From NCBI RefSeq assembly GCF_900167445.1, contig NZ_FUZT01000001.1, forward strand, positions 653,839 to 717,838: a stretch of DNA of 64,000 bases, read 5' to 3'. Made by a program: the position numbers and the translations under genes. Position 1 is the first letter of the stretch. Each line of letters begins with the position of its first letter. The stretch comes from Maledivibacter halophilus (lineage in GTDB: Bacteria; Bacillota; Clostridia; Peptostreptococcales; Caminicellaceae). Positions 9,075 through 16,832 of the stretch are shown in pieces. The notes beneath the pieces were generated by a model. The model was not told the origin of the DNA and did no database searches. It was given only the letters and a program-made list of their open reading frames with translations.

Positions 9075-9248
9075 ATGAAAATAAATGATAAAAAAGATAT
9101 AAACAGTCAGATTGATCAATTGAGGCTAAAATTAAATAGAGCTTACGAAGCACAGGGTCATACAGAAAAGGTGGTAAAGTTAAGTCAAGAGTTAGATAAA
9201 TATATTTTATCTGAGCAGCAAAAATCATTAAAAAGAAAGAATAAGTGA
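9075..9248 (+). CDS. Spo0E-like aspartyl-phosphate phosphatase
   Basis: A 57-residue protein, ATG 9075 behind a very strong ribosome-binding site (GGGAGGTGAT). It contains IDQLRLKLNRAYEAQG, then VVKLSQELDKYI, the classic Spo0E signature with the catalytic SQELD motif. Members form a two-helix hairpin that dephosphorylates Spo0A~P and so delays sporulation. The nearby ATG at 9071 runs into a stop after five codons and is not used. The promoter about 180 bases upstream carries a LexA-like box, which may couple this gene to DNA damage. Function is confident from the motif. Confidence 0.85.
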   Translation: MKINDKKDINSQIDQLRLKLNRAYEAQGHTEKVVKLSQELDKYILSEQQKSLKRKNK

Positions 9249-9278
9249 ACACCATAGTAAAAAAACAGCTGAAAACTA

Positions 9279-9326
9279 TTGACAAAATTATAGTTATGTA
9301 TTATTCTATTATTGTAATCATTACAA
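9279..9326 (+). promoter_or_regulatory. perR promoter with PerR/Fur-type box
   Basis: TTGACA (9279-9284), 17 bases, then TATTCT (9302-9307) make the promoter. TTGTAATCATTACAA at 9312-9326 is a perfect 7-1-7 inverted repeat of the PerR-box type (TTATAATNATTATAA). It covers the transcription start. A further ATTACAA half site follows near 9337. This arrangement suggests autoregulation of the Fur-family gene that starts at 9393. Confidence 0.75.
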
Positions 9327-9392
9327 ATAAGAAATGATTACAATTTTATCTTTGGTGGCTTGAATTTCGAAAAATTGAAAGGTTGATGTTTT

Positions 9393-9803
9393 ATGGAAAT
9401 AAAAGTTAATGAGATAGATGAATATCTAAAAAGAAATGACATAAAGCCATCCTATCAACGAATAAAAATTTTTCATTATTTAATGAAATATAGAAATCAT
9501 CCAACAGTAGATATGATCTATCAAGAGCTAGTTAAAGAAATACCTACACTTTCAAAAACTACTGTATACAATACCTTAAAATTATTTATAGAAAAAAAAA
9601 TTGTATCATTAATTAATATTGAAGATAATGAAACAAGATATGATGCAGATACATCATTTCATGGGCATTTTAAATGTAGAAAATGTAATGAAGTATATGA
9701 TATAAAAACAAATATGCCTATTATTGAAGAACTTGATGATTTTAATGTTGAAGAATACCATTTATACATAAAGGGTATTTGTAAAAAATGTGTAAAAAGA
9801 TAA
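9393..9803 (+). CDS. perR: PerR-type Fur-family peroxide regulator
   Basis: The 136-residue Fur-fold repressor has a winged helix (residues 10-80, with LSKTTVYNTLKLF as recognition helix) and a dimerisation/metal domain. Both zinc pairs are present (CRKC and CKKC). The regulatory-metal residues known from Bacillus PerR can be matched: His in RNHPTV, Asp in TRYDAD, the two His in FHGHFKC and Asp in VYDIKT. This favours PerR over Fur or Zur. It would sense peroxide by metal-catalysed histidine oxidation. A PerR-like box lies in its own promoter, and reverse rubrerythrin, a known PerR-controlled peroxide reductase in clostridia, follows 108 bases downstream. Confidence 0.82.
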   Translation: MEIKVNEIDEYLKRNDIKPSYQRIKIFHYLMKYRNHPTVDMIYQELVKEIPTLSKTTVYNTLKLFIEKKIVSLINIEDNETRYDADTSFHGHFKCRKCNEVYDIKTNMPIIEELDDFNVEEYHLYIKGICKKCVKR

Positions 9804-9911
9804 CTTATATTAAAATCCAATTATAAAACTGGAGATATAGTTTTATGTTTGTTATCTTTAATTAAAATGTAAATTTTGAAATAAAAAACATTATAAATGG
9901 AGGAATGAAAA

Positions 9912-10463
9912 ATGAAGAAATTTGTATGTACTGTATGTGGTTATGTTCATGAAGGAGAAAATCCACCAGAGAAATGTCCACAATGTGGAGTGGGACCTGA
10001 TAAGTTTGTAGAACAAACATCAACTGAAGATTTGAAATGGGCAGATGAACATAAAATAGGTGTTGCAAAGGGTTTAGATCCAGAAGTAGTAGAAGGATTG
10101 AAAGCTAACTTCATGGGTGAATGTACTGAGGTAGGAATGTACCTAGCAATGAGCAGACAGGCAGATAGAGAAGGATACCCGGAAGTTGCAGAAGCATATA
10201 AAAGAATTGCTTTTGAAGAAGCAGAGCATGCTGCAAAGTTCGCAGAGCTTCTTGGAGAAGTAGTGACAGCTGATACAAAAACAAATTTACAGATGAGAGT
10301 AGATGCAGAGCATGGAGCATGCCAAGGTAAAAAAGACCTTGCAACAAGAGCAAAAGAGTTAAATTATGATGCTATCCATGATACAGTACATGAAATGTGC
10401 AAGGATGAAGCAAGACACGGAATGGCATTTAAAGGTCTTTTAGAAAGATATTTTGGAAAATAG
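9912..10463 (+). CDS. Reverse rubrerythrin (NADH peroxidase type)
   Basis: The 183-residue protein has the rubredoxin-like FeCys4 centre first ([21 protein letters not shown], residues 6-24). A ferritin-like diiron four-helix domain follows ([35 protein letters not shown] supplying the Glu/His ligands). That domain order defines reverse rubrerythrin, which reduces hydrogen peroxide and oxygen in anaerobic clostridia. The ribosome-binding site ATGGAGGAATG is optimal. Position directly after perR suggests peroxide control. Two terminator hairpins follow. Confidence 0.93.
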   Translation: MKKFVCTVCGYVHEGENPPEKCPQCGVGPDKFVEQTSTEDLKWADEHKIGVAKGLDPEVVEGLKANFMGECTEVGMYLAMSRQADREGYPEVAEAYKRIAFEEAEHAAKFAELLGEVVTADTKTNLQMRVDAEHGACQGKKDLATRAKELNYDAIHDTVHEMCKDEARHGMAFKGLLERYFGK

Positions 10464-10543
10464 GAATAGTAATAAAAAATAGTGTTTGACAATGGTTAAA
10501 TCAATGATTTGATGATTGTCAAGATATGAAATATTTATAATAG

Positions 10544-10582
10544 AAAAAGGGAAATGTATATGTCATGTATATTTCCCTTTTT
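10544..10582 (+). terminator. Rho-independent terminator after reverse rubrerythrin
   Basis: The arms AAAGGGAAATGTATATG and CATGTATATTTCCCTTT pair nearly perfectly around a 2-3-base loop and are followed by a T-run (TTTTTTATTTTTA). Confidence 0.9.
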
Positions 10583-10598
10583 TATTTTTATGTTTTTG

Positions 10599-10630
10599 AA
10601 AATCACAAGGGAAAGTTCCCTTGTGATTTT
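10599..10630. terminator. Hairpin terminator between converging genes
   Basis: AAAATCACAAGGGAA and TTCCCTTGTGATTTT form a perfect stem with a two-base loop. A or T tracts flank both sides, so it can stop transcription in either direction. It separates reverse rubrerythrin from the leftward adenine deaminase gene. Confidence 0.8.
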
Positions 10631-10672
10631 ATAGATTGAAAAAAGATTTAAAGGAGAATATATAAAAATTTT

Positions 10673-12466
10673 CTACTTGGCAAAAATATCTATTGGCTTA
10701 AAATTCACTGTATCAAAAAGCCCTCTATTCGTCAATCTAAGCTCTGGAAGAACAGCTAATGATATAAGGGCCATTGTCATAAAAGGCGATACAAGTTCAC
10801 AGCCTAATTCCTTCCAAGCCCTATCTAGTTTGGCTACAGATTGTGAAACAGTTTCAGCATTTTCTTCAGATATGAGTCCCGCTATTGGAAGTGGATTAAG
10901 GGCTATAACTTCACCATTTTTAACTGCAACCATACCTCCACCTACTTCTGCCAATGTGTTTCCAGCTAAAGCCATATCTTTATCATTTGTTCCCACAATT
11001 AATAAATTATGGCTATCGTGGGCAACAGTAGAAGCTACTGCTCCTTCTTTTAATCCAAATCCCGTTACAAAACCTTTACCTATGGTACCAGTAGCATTAT
11101 GTCGTTCAATTACTGCTGCTTTTATAATATCCTTTGATAGATCATTTTTAACAATTCCATCTACAATAGGAAGATTATATTTTCTAGCATAAGTACCTAC
11201 TTTGGCCTCAATAATTTCCATAATATTGACTAAAATTTCATCTTTTTTAGCATTTGGAGCTAAAATATTAAAATCACTTTCTTCTAATATTTTGCCTATA
11301 TTCATTGTGTTTTTAGCAAAATCAGGATAGCTTGATTTTTTTATATCTACACACAGTTTATTATTCTCTGCAACTAGTTTTCCATTTATTAATACCTTAT
11401 CTACTTTGACTCTTGTTAAGTCTTCAATTAATAAAATATCGGCCCATTTACCTGGGGAAATACTGCCAAGGTCACGGTTCATATTAAAACAGTCAGCCAC
11501 ATTGATAGTTGCCATTTGAATGGCTGTAATTGGGTTAACACCTTCTTCGATAGCACGTCTAACAATATGGTCCATATGCCCCTTTGTAATTAATGTATCT
11601 GGATGAGTATCATCGCTAACTAAGGTTGCAAATCTTGTATCAATATTATTTTCAGTTATGCTGCGAACAGTCTCTTTAACATCATGCCATGCAGAACCTT
11701 CACGAAGTTGAACATACATGCCTAGACGCATTTTAGCAAGGGCATCTTCTTTTCGCACCGATTCGTGACAACAGCGAACTCCCGATGCTATATATGCATT
11801 TAGTCCCATGCCTGTTTCAGGCATAGAATAATGTCCAGTAATTGTTTTATTAGCTTCTAAAGTGGCTATAAGTTCTTCATGTATTCCATCATCACCCGAT
11901 AATACACCGGGGAAGTTCATCATTTCTCCTAGTCCTGCAACGCTATCCCATTCCATAGATTCTTTAATATCTTTAGCATTTATTAAGGCACCGTTATCTT
12001 CAAAGCCAGGAGTTGCAGGGACACATGAAGGCATAGCAGTATATACTCTAAGAGGAATATCTTTACCGTCTTCTATCATTAACTTAACGCCTTTGACTCC
12101 TAATACATTTCCAATTTCATGGGGGTCCATATATATAGTAGTAGTTCCATGGGGAATAACTGCTTTAGCATATTCTTTTACTGAAAGCATACTGCTTTCA
12201 ACATGTATATGACCATCCATAAAACCTGGTGATATATAGAGTCCTGTGGCATCAATAATTTTAGTGTTTTTACCAATTGTGTGGCTTGCATCACCAACCA
12301 AAGCGATTCTACCATGTGTAATAGCCACATCTATATTTTCTAAAATTTCTCCAGTGTTTACATTGATTAAATTACCATTTTTTATTACTAATTGGGCTTT
12401 ATTTCTTCCTTGAGCAACCATGACCAATTCCTTTGTAACTTCACTTAATTTATATCTTCTATTCAT
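10673..12466 (-). CDS. ade: Adenine deaminase
   Basis: This 597-residue amidohydrolase converts adenine to hypoxanthine and ammonia in purine salvage. The N-terminal amidohydrolase domain shows GFMDGHIHVESSML (metal-binding His pair), YMDPHEIGNVLG, GHYSMPETG and SDDTHPDTL. The C-terminal half (from about residue 420) has the adenine-deaminase-specific EAKVGTYARKYNLPIVDG and AHDSHNLLIVGTND. Length and motif order match the Ade/YerA family. An AGGAGG site precedes the ATG. A purine riboswitch lies in its leader at 12511-12580, so purine availability controls expression. Confidence 0.94.
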   Translation of the reverse strand: MNRRYKLSEVTKELVMVAQGRNKAQLVIKNGNLINVNTGEILENIDVAITHGRIALVGDASHTIGKNTKIIDATGLYISPGFMDGHIHVESSMLSVKEYAKAVIPHGTTTIYMDPHEIGNVLGVKGVKLMIEDGKDIPLRVYTAMPSCVPATPGFEDNGALINAKDIKESMEWDSVAGLGEMMNFPGVLSGDDGIHEELIATLEANKTITGHYSMPETGMGLNAYIASGVRCCHESVRKEDALAKMRLGMYVQLREGSAWHDVKETVRSITENNIDTRFATLVSDDTHPDTLITKGHMDHIVRRAIEEGVNPITAIQMATINVADCFNMNRDLGSISPGKWADILLIEDLTRVKVDKVLINGKLVAENNKLCVDIKKSSYPDFAKNTMNIGKILEESDFNILAPNAKKDEILVNIMEIIEAKVGTYARKYNLPIVDGIVKNDLSKDIIKAAVIERHNATGTIGKGFVTGFGLKEGAVASTVAHDSHNLLIVGTNDKDMALAGNTLAEVGGGMVAVKNGEVIALNPLPIAGLISEENAETVSQSVAKLDRAWKELGCELVSPFMTMALISLAVLPELRLTNRGLFDTVNFKPIDIFAK

Positions 12467-12510
12467 TTTATATTCCTCCTATTTTGTTATTAAATTAAAG
12501 GAGATAAACT

Positions 12511-12580
12511 CACTTTAGCTGAATAATTTACGGTTATTCCGTAGAAACTTCTAAGCAATATTCTTAGAATTATAAGAGTG
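12511..12580 (-). promoter_or_regulatory. Purine riboswitch aptamer upstream of ade
   Basis: Read on the minus strand, all conserved blocks occur in order: TTATAATT (J1/2), a P2 hairpin TCTAAG-AATATTG-CTTAGA, GTTTCTAC (J2/3), a P3 hairpin with ACCGTAAA in its loop, and GCTA (J3/1). P1 (CACTCTTA with TAAAGTG) closes with one bulged C. The specificity base appears to be C, as in guanine-type aptamers, but the preceding base is G rather than the usual A and loop 2 differs (AATATTG). Ligand choice is therefore open. Downstream, a CTCCT about 30 bases before the AGGAGG ribosome-binding site could sequester it, suggesting translational control. Confidence 0.85.
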
Positions 12581-12858
12581 TGATTTTAATATTATCATTT
12601 AGAAAAAATGTTTTCAATATGTAGTTGAGGATACTTTTTTTATTCAGATAATAAAATATAAATTTACTATATATACATATTAATATACATATTATTTTGT
12701 TATATAAGTTTTTTATAATTCATAAAATGAAATATATGACGATTGATAGTTTGTTTTTTATACAAAAGAATAAGTGTAAAGAACTGCAAGGTAGACTTAA
12801 TATTAAATAATTTTAAAGATTATATAACTAAAACAAGAAATTTAAGAGGAGGAATGTT

Positions 12859-13293
12859 ATGAAGACAAAAAATAATTTATTAAATTTAGGGAAAAAATTG
12901 GGTTTAAATGTTAAATTGGATGGAATAATTTTAAAAAAAGGTCGTCTTAAATCTAAGGCTGTAGCAGAGGCAAAAGAAGTTCTTGGATTTGACTATATTC
13001 TGTATTATGACGGTGTTTGCTATGCGTGCTATATAGCAAATCCACCATTACATGGTGCAACACAGCCAGTACCAACTCCTTGTCTTTTAGGACTTGAAAT
13101 TATTAAAGAATATAAGATTGATTATAAAGAAGCTATTAAAATTTTCCATACTGGGAATTGGGGTGGACAGTTTACATCAATAGAGCTTAAAAAACCTTTA
13201 CATCCTAATATAAAAGAGCCATATTGGTATTTTATGTCACAATTAGGGGTACAGGTTATGATTGGGGCTGATTCAGGAAAAGTCCTTATATAA
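12859..13293 (+). CDS. Hypothetical protein, cytosolic
   Basis: I do not recognise this 144-residue protein. It has no signal peptide or membrane helix. A central region (VCYACYIANPPLHGATQPVPTP) carries two close cysteines and a proline-rich turn. The C-terminal PYWYFMSQLGVQVMIGADSGKVLI resembles the end of a PepSY-type unit (aromatic-rich strand followed by a D-x-G turn), but the likeness is weak. The start has a strong GAGGAGGAATG ribosome-binding site, so the gene is real. It stands alone, with a terminator about 70 bases downstream. About 280 bases upstream, back to the ade riboswitch, show no other feature. Confidence 0.6.
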   Translation: MKTKNNLLNLGKKLGLNVKLDGIILKKGRLKSKAVAEAKEVLGFDYILYYDGVCYACYIANPPLHGATQPVPTPCLLGLEIIKEYKIDYKEAIKIFHTGNWGGQFTSIELKKPLHPNIKEPYWYFMSQLGVQVMIGADSGKVLI

Positions 13294-13362
13294 TGATAAT
13301 AACATTATTATATTATGAAAAAGTTACTTAATGTCATATAAACATTGTAAAATAGAGAGTTG

Positions 13363-13408
13363 AAAATCAAAGGATTTATCAATAGTGGTGAATCCTTTGA
13401 TTTATTTG
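13363..13408 (+). terminator. Rho-independent terminator
   Basis: AAATCAAAGGATT and AATCCTTTGATTT form a perfect 13-bp stem around a 14-base loop, followed by ATTTG. It ends the transcript of the hypothetical gene at 12859-13293. Confidence 0.75.
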
Positions 13409-13483
13409 TGCATGGCATGAACTTTAGCTCGACGATAAAAGAATATTTTAACAAATTTATATTTCTTTATCGACAAAACATGG

Positions 13484-13489
13484 TATAAT
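13484..13489 (+). promoter_or_regulatory. Extended -10 promoter of the stalk-domain protein gene
   Basis: TGGTATAAT gives a consensus TATAAT with the TG dinucleotide of an extended -10. The -35 region (TTTCTT, 16 bases upstream) is poor, as expected for extended -10 promoters. The gene starts 58 bases downstream. Confidence 0.55.
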
Positions 13490-13546
13490 ATTCCTTGGAG
13501 ATTAAAAAATTTAAAAAGATATTATAAAAAAGGAGAGCAGAAACTT

Positions 13547-14683
13547 ATGAAAAAGACAATGAGAAAAAGCGAAGTAAGCAAAATTTTAGTACTAGTACTG
13601 GTACTATCAATGGTATTATCAACAACTGCATTTGCGGTAGATAGCAAAACAGTTGAAGTAAAAGGCTATATAGTGGAAGGAATGTCAGAAGAAGATATAG
13701 CTAATAGTGAGTCTCATTTTTCTGTATCAAATGTAATAGATACATTAGATGCACAGGAAATTGATCTGGAGGTAAATGCTGGATTTATTACAGAAGCACC
13801 TGCAACTATTGAGCTATTAGTAGATGATGGTGTTATATTTGATGTATATAAATTAACTAAAAAAGATGATAATACATATGATTATGGAGAAGCACTACCG
13901 GTATCAGGTCAAGTTAAAGTATATGTGCCTGATGAATCTGGTGCATTAGACGAATCAGAAAATCCTGAATATGTAGAAAAAAATATAGAAGCATCAGAAA
14001 TTGAAAACTATGAAGTTGAATTGCCCTATTATTTATCTGGATGTAGTGTTACATTAACTGAACCAGGAGATTACTATGTAATTTTTAGATATGAAGCTAT
14101 TGCTGGAGCTGCTGAAGCATTTATTACTGTTAAAGATTCAGCAAAGACAGAAGATGTAGCAAAGATAGAAGATGCAGTGGAAGTAAAAGATACAACAGAG
14201 GTAAAGGATACTGAAGAAGCAAAAGACACAGAAGAAGCAAAGGATGAAGAAGCATTAATAGCGCAACCAATTGCTTCAAAGGTTTTAGTAAATGGTACTG
14301 AAACTTCCTTTGATGCTTATATGATAGAAGGTAATAATTACTTTAAACTTCGTGATCTTGCAAAGGCTGTTAGTGAAACGGAAAAACAATTTGAAGTAGA
14401 GTGGGATGGAGAAAAGAACGCTATTAATTTAATTTCAAACAAAGCTTATACTGAAGTTGGTGGAGAAATGGCTGCAGGAGATGGTACAGAGAAAACTCCT
14501 ATTCTAACTACTTCTAAGATATACAAAGATGGTGAAGAAATATCTTTAACAGCATATACAATTGATGGAAATAATTATTTCAAACTAAGAGATATGGCAA
14601 AGGCCTTTAATATTGGAGTAACTTGGGATGGAGAAACAAGTACTATAGGCATTGATACAGCTATTGAATATGTAGAAGAGTAA
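13547..14683 (+). CDS. Secreted stalk-domain (copper amine oxidase N-like) protein
   Basis: The 378-residue exported protein has a signal peptide (residues 1-31, LVLVLVLSMVLSTTAFA-V). An unassigned beta-rich region (residues 35-195) follows, then an acidic repeat (VKDTTEVKDTEEAKDTEEAKD, about 196-233). Two copies of the copper amine oxidase N-terminal/stalk unit end the protein: VLVNGTETSFDAYMIEGNNYFKLRDLAKA and YKDGEEISLTAYTIDGNNYFKLRDMAKAF, each closing with VTWDGE-like text. Such domains are non-catalytic wall- or matrix-associated modules in clostridia. A good AGGAGAG site precedes ATG. Role unknown beyond surface location. Confidence 0.75.
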   Translation: MKKTMRKSEVSKILVLVLVLSMVLSTTAFAVDSKTVEVKGYIVEGMSEEDIANSESHFSVSNVIDTLDAQEIDLEVNAGFITEAPATIELLVDDGVIFDVYKLTKKDDNTYDYGEALPVSGQVKVYVPDESGALDESENPEYVEKNIEASEIENYEVELPYYLSGCSVTLTEPGDYYVIFRYEAIAGAAEAFITVKDSAKTEDVAKIEDAVEVKDTTEVKDTEEAKDTEEAKDEEALIAQPIASKVLVNGTETSFDAYMIEGNNYFKLRDLAKAVSETEKQFEVEWDGEKNAINLISNKAYTEVGGEMAAGDGTEKTPILTTSKIYKDGEEISLTAYTIDGNNYFKLRDMAKAFNIGVTWDGETSTIGIDTAIEYVEE

Positions 14684-14709
14684 ATATAGTATAAATATTA
14701 TTATATAAG

Positions 14710-14738
14710 CAGCATCTATTGGGATGCTGTTTATTTTT
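14710..14738 (+). terminator. Hairpin terminator after the stalk-domain gene
   Basis: AGCATC and GATGCT pair around a TATTGG loop, followed by GTTTATTTTTAT. The small gene at 14760 lies directly after it. Confidence 0.6.
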
Positions 14739-14759
14739 ATGAAAAAAGGAGGAAATAAT

Positions 14760-14972
14760 ATGACTGGACTAAAATTTGGAATTGTAGATATAAATTTTAC
14801 ATTTATATTTCAAATAATCAATACAGTACTTTTAATTGCTTTTGCTTGGTTTATTATTTATCTAATTAGAAATTTAGTTAGTTTGCCAAGAAAAATCAGT
14901 GAACACCATGAAAAAATTGATAGTCTGGAGAAGAAGGTGGATGAAATTTATAAAAAATTAAATGGGGAATAA
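14760..14972 (+). CDS. Small membrane protein with coiled-coil tail
   Basis: ATG 14760 follows AAAAAAGGAGGAAATA and gives 70 residues; the frame is open upstream but starts inside a terminator hairpin and lacks a ribosome-binding site. One transmembrane helix (residues about 10-33, IFQIINTVLLIAFAWFIIYLI) is followed by a charged heptad-like tail (ISEHHEKIDSLEKKVDEIYKKL). It looks like a small DUF-type membrane/coiled-coil protein with no assigned function. It converges with hisS. Confidence 0.65.
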   Translation: MTGLKFGIVDINFTFIFQIINTVLLIAFAWFIIYLIRNLVSLPRKISEHHEKIDSLEKKVDEIYKKLNGE

Positions 14973-15089
14973 AGATAGATCATATCTAAATATCAGCTAA
15001 AGAAAAATTATTAGGAGATATTTTATTTTTATAGAAAAGTAAAAAATAGAACTTTTTAGAAGGTAAAAGATAATCCCAAATAGACAGGA

Positions 15090-16394
15090 TTACCTTTTAG
15101 AGTTCATAATTTCTTTAAGGACGTTTTCAAGATCACAGATTTCACATTCTTTAACTTCTCCAGTAGCCATTATTTTGATGGATACTTTATTAGATATGAT
15201 CTCATTTTCTCCAACAATAATCACATAGGGGATATTATTTTTATTTGCTGTATTTAAGACTTTGTTCAATTTTCTTCCACTCATGTCTATATCAACTTTT
15301 ATACCAGCTTTTCTAAGGTTATTAGCAATTGCAAGGCAATTTTTTTCAGTTTCAAGAGGAATTAATAATAAATCTATTATAGGTTTTCTATTGGCTGGAT
15401 CCTTCATAGTAAGGGCTGTATAAATAACATCGAGTCCAAATGATATACCAACAGCGGGATATTTTTTTTCATCATCTAAGAAGGCACCAATTATTTTATC
15501 GTATCTGCCACCGCCTCCAATGCTTGATCTTATGCTGTTATCACTTAAAAACACTTCGTAAACAGTTCCAGTATAGATATCTAATCCTCTTGCTAAAAAA
15601 GGATTTAATTTGACTTTGTCTGATAGTCCCAATACATTTAAGAAGCTATTTAGCTCCTTCAGTTCTTCAATACCTTCTGTAATTAGAGAATTTTGAAAGT
15701 TTTCAAGTAGGACATCTAGAATATTGTTTGCATCAATATTTAAAATATCAAAGAATTTATCTATGGTAGTACTATTAATTTTTTTTTCTTCCAGTTCAGC
15801 TCTTACACCGTTGAAACCGACTTTTTCAATTTTATCAAGGGCTAATATTACACTATTAATCTTGTCATTTCTAATACCTATTGAAGAGAGTATTCCAAAT
15901 AAAAGCTTCCTGTTATTATAAGAGATATAAACATCTAAATTTAATTTTTCAAATACTTCAAAAGCCATTGACATTAGTTCTGCTTCCGCCAGCATGGATT
16001 GTATTCCTACTACATCAACATCACATTGGGTGAATTCTCTAAGCCTGCCTGTTTTAATAGGACCATCTCTAAATACCTTTCCCATTTCATACCTTTTAAA
16101 GGGCATAGATAGGTTTTGATTCATACCTATAACCTTTGCAAAGGGAACAGTTAGATCATATCTTAATCCCAGCTTCCGTTTTCCCTGATCACTAAGCTTA
16201 TAAACTTCCTTAAGTATTTCGTCACCACCGGCGTACTTAGATGCTAAAAGGTCATAATAACATATTATTGGTGTTTCCAAAGGCATAAAACTAAATCTTT
16301 GGAAGGTTTCTTCCAAAATTCTTTGTACTTTGTTCCTGATTTGTTGTTCTGCTGGGAAAAAATCCTTTGTTCCCTTTAAATTTTTTAATTTCAT
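15090..16394 (-). CDS. hisS: Histidyl-tRNA synthetase, eukaryotic/archaeal-type sequence
   Basis: This 434-residue class II synthetase charges tRNA-His. Motif 1 region, motif 2 (KRYEMGKVFRDGPIKTGRLREF) and motif 3 (SIGGGGRYDKIIGAF, GISFGLDVI) are intact, with the HisRS-specific RGLDIYTGTVYE block. A C-terminal anticodon-binding domain starts near residue 340. Instead of the usual bacterial LRPEGT block it reads LRYDLTVPFA, and REFTQCDVDVVG follows; both are typical of eukaryotic and some archaeal or clostridial HisRS. The normal bacterial form may exist elsewhere in the genome. Its leader encodes a His-His-His peptide followed by an attenuator, pointing to control by histidine supply. Confidence 0.9.
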   Translation of the reverse strand: MKLKNLKGTKDFFPAEQQIRNKVQRILEETFQRFSFMPLETPIICYYDLLASKYAGGDEILKEVYKLSDQGKRKLGLRYDLTVPFAKVIGMNQNLSMPFKRYEMGKVFRDGPIKTGRLREFTQCDVDVVGIQSMLAEAELMSMAFEVFEKLNLDVYISYNNRKLLFGILSSIGIRNDKINSVILALDKIEKVGFNGVRAELEEKKINSTTIDKFFDILNIDANNILDVLLENFQNSLITEGIEELKELNSFLNVLGLSDKVKLNPFLARGLDIYTGTVYEVFLSDNSIRSSIGGGGRYDKIIGAFLDDEKKYPAVGISFGLDVIYTALTMKDPANRKPIIDLLLIPLETEKNCLAIANNLRKAGIKVDIDMSGRKLNKVLNTANKNNIPYVIIVGENEIISNKVSIKIMATGEVKECEICDLENVLKEIMNSKR

Positions 16395-16424
16395 AAGTAA
16401 TACCTCCTAAGTTTTAAATTTAAA

Positions 16425-16456
16425 AAGCCATATAGGCTTTTACACCTATATGGCTT
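16425..16456 (-). terminator. Attenuator (intrinsic terminator) in the hisS leader
   Basis: On the minus strand AAGCCATATAGG and CCTATATGGCTT form a 12-bp stem around TGTAAAAG, followed directly by a U-run. It lies about 30 bases before the hisS start codon and 100 bases after the His-rich leader peptide. Placed upstream of its gene, it must be an attenuator rather than an end-of-operon terminator. Confidence 0.85.
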
Positions 16457-16480
16457 ATAATTTTAATTCTATCACCATTA

Positions 16481-16540
16481 GATGCAAGCTCTTTAAATAA
16501 AACACAATCAGAGCTTGCATCTATGGTTATATGTCCATAG
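16481..16540 (-). promoter_or_regulatory. Leader hairpins between the His leader peptide and the attenuator
   Basis: Reading the transcript: CTATGG...CCATAG (16540-16521) is a first hairpin. GATGCAAGCTCT...AGAGCTTGCATC (16521-16481) is a perfect 12-bp second hairpin. The 3' arm of the first (ACCATAG) can also extend the second by pairing with CTAATGGT, so the two are mutually exclusive in part, as in 1:2/2:3 attenuation schemes. How this connects to the terminator stem is not obvious by eye. Confidence 0.65.
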
Positions 16541-16554
16541 TCACAAACTCTACT

Positions 16555-16605
16555 CTAATGATGATGAAGTTGTGATAATTTTTTTGATATAAGTATGATA
16601 TTCAT
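16555..16605 (-). CDS. His-rich leader peptide (MNIILISKKLSQLHHH)
   Basis: This 16-codon reading frame on the hisS strand ends in three consecutive CAT histidine codons directly before TAG. An AGGTGG ribosome-binding site lies 4 bases before its ATG. It lies about 160 bases upstream of hisS, followed by alternative hairpins and an intrinsic terminator. This is the textbook layout of ribosome-mediated attenuation: stalling at His codons when charged tRNA-His is scarce would favour readthrough. It is too short to be found by ordinary gene callers. No T-box core (AGGGTGG) was seen in this leader. Confidence 0.85.
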   Translation of the reverse strand: MNIILISKKLSQLHHH

Positions 16606-16653
16606 ATTTCCACCTACAAATTAGTTGAATTAGAATTTAATGAAGATTAGAAT

Positions 16654-16687
16654 TTAATATTAATGAAATTAATTTCATTAATATTAA
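16654..16687. repeat. 34-bp perfect palindrome between hisS leader and lepB
   Basis: The half AATATTAATGAAATT is followed directly by its reverse complement, and two further flanking base pairs extend it. It lies between the divergent hisS and lepB units. On the minus strand the direct repeat ATTAAATTCTAAT follows twice (16635-16665). It may be an operator or cruciform; no function can be assigned. Confidence 0.5.
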
Positions 16688-16832
16688 CACATATATAGGA
16701 ATATTTCAAGGAGAATTAAATAAAAATACATTTGTAAACTTGTTAAATTCTATAATAAAGAATATAATTAATAAATGGAAGAGAAATGAATTCTCAATTA
16801 TATTCATCAGGTGCTAGAAAGGAAGATAGAAA

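Noticed and set aside
9040..9285. Leftward 81-residue frame opposite the Spo0E-like gene
   Set aside because: It is a shadow of the real rightward gene and promoter region, with no start signal.
16395..16620. T-box riboswitch ahead of hisS
   Set aside because: No AGGGTGG-type T-box or specifier loop text was found; the His leader peptide and attenuator explain the leader.
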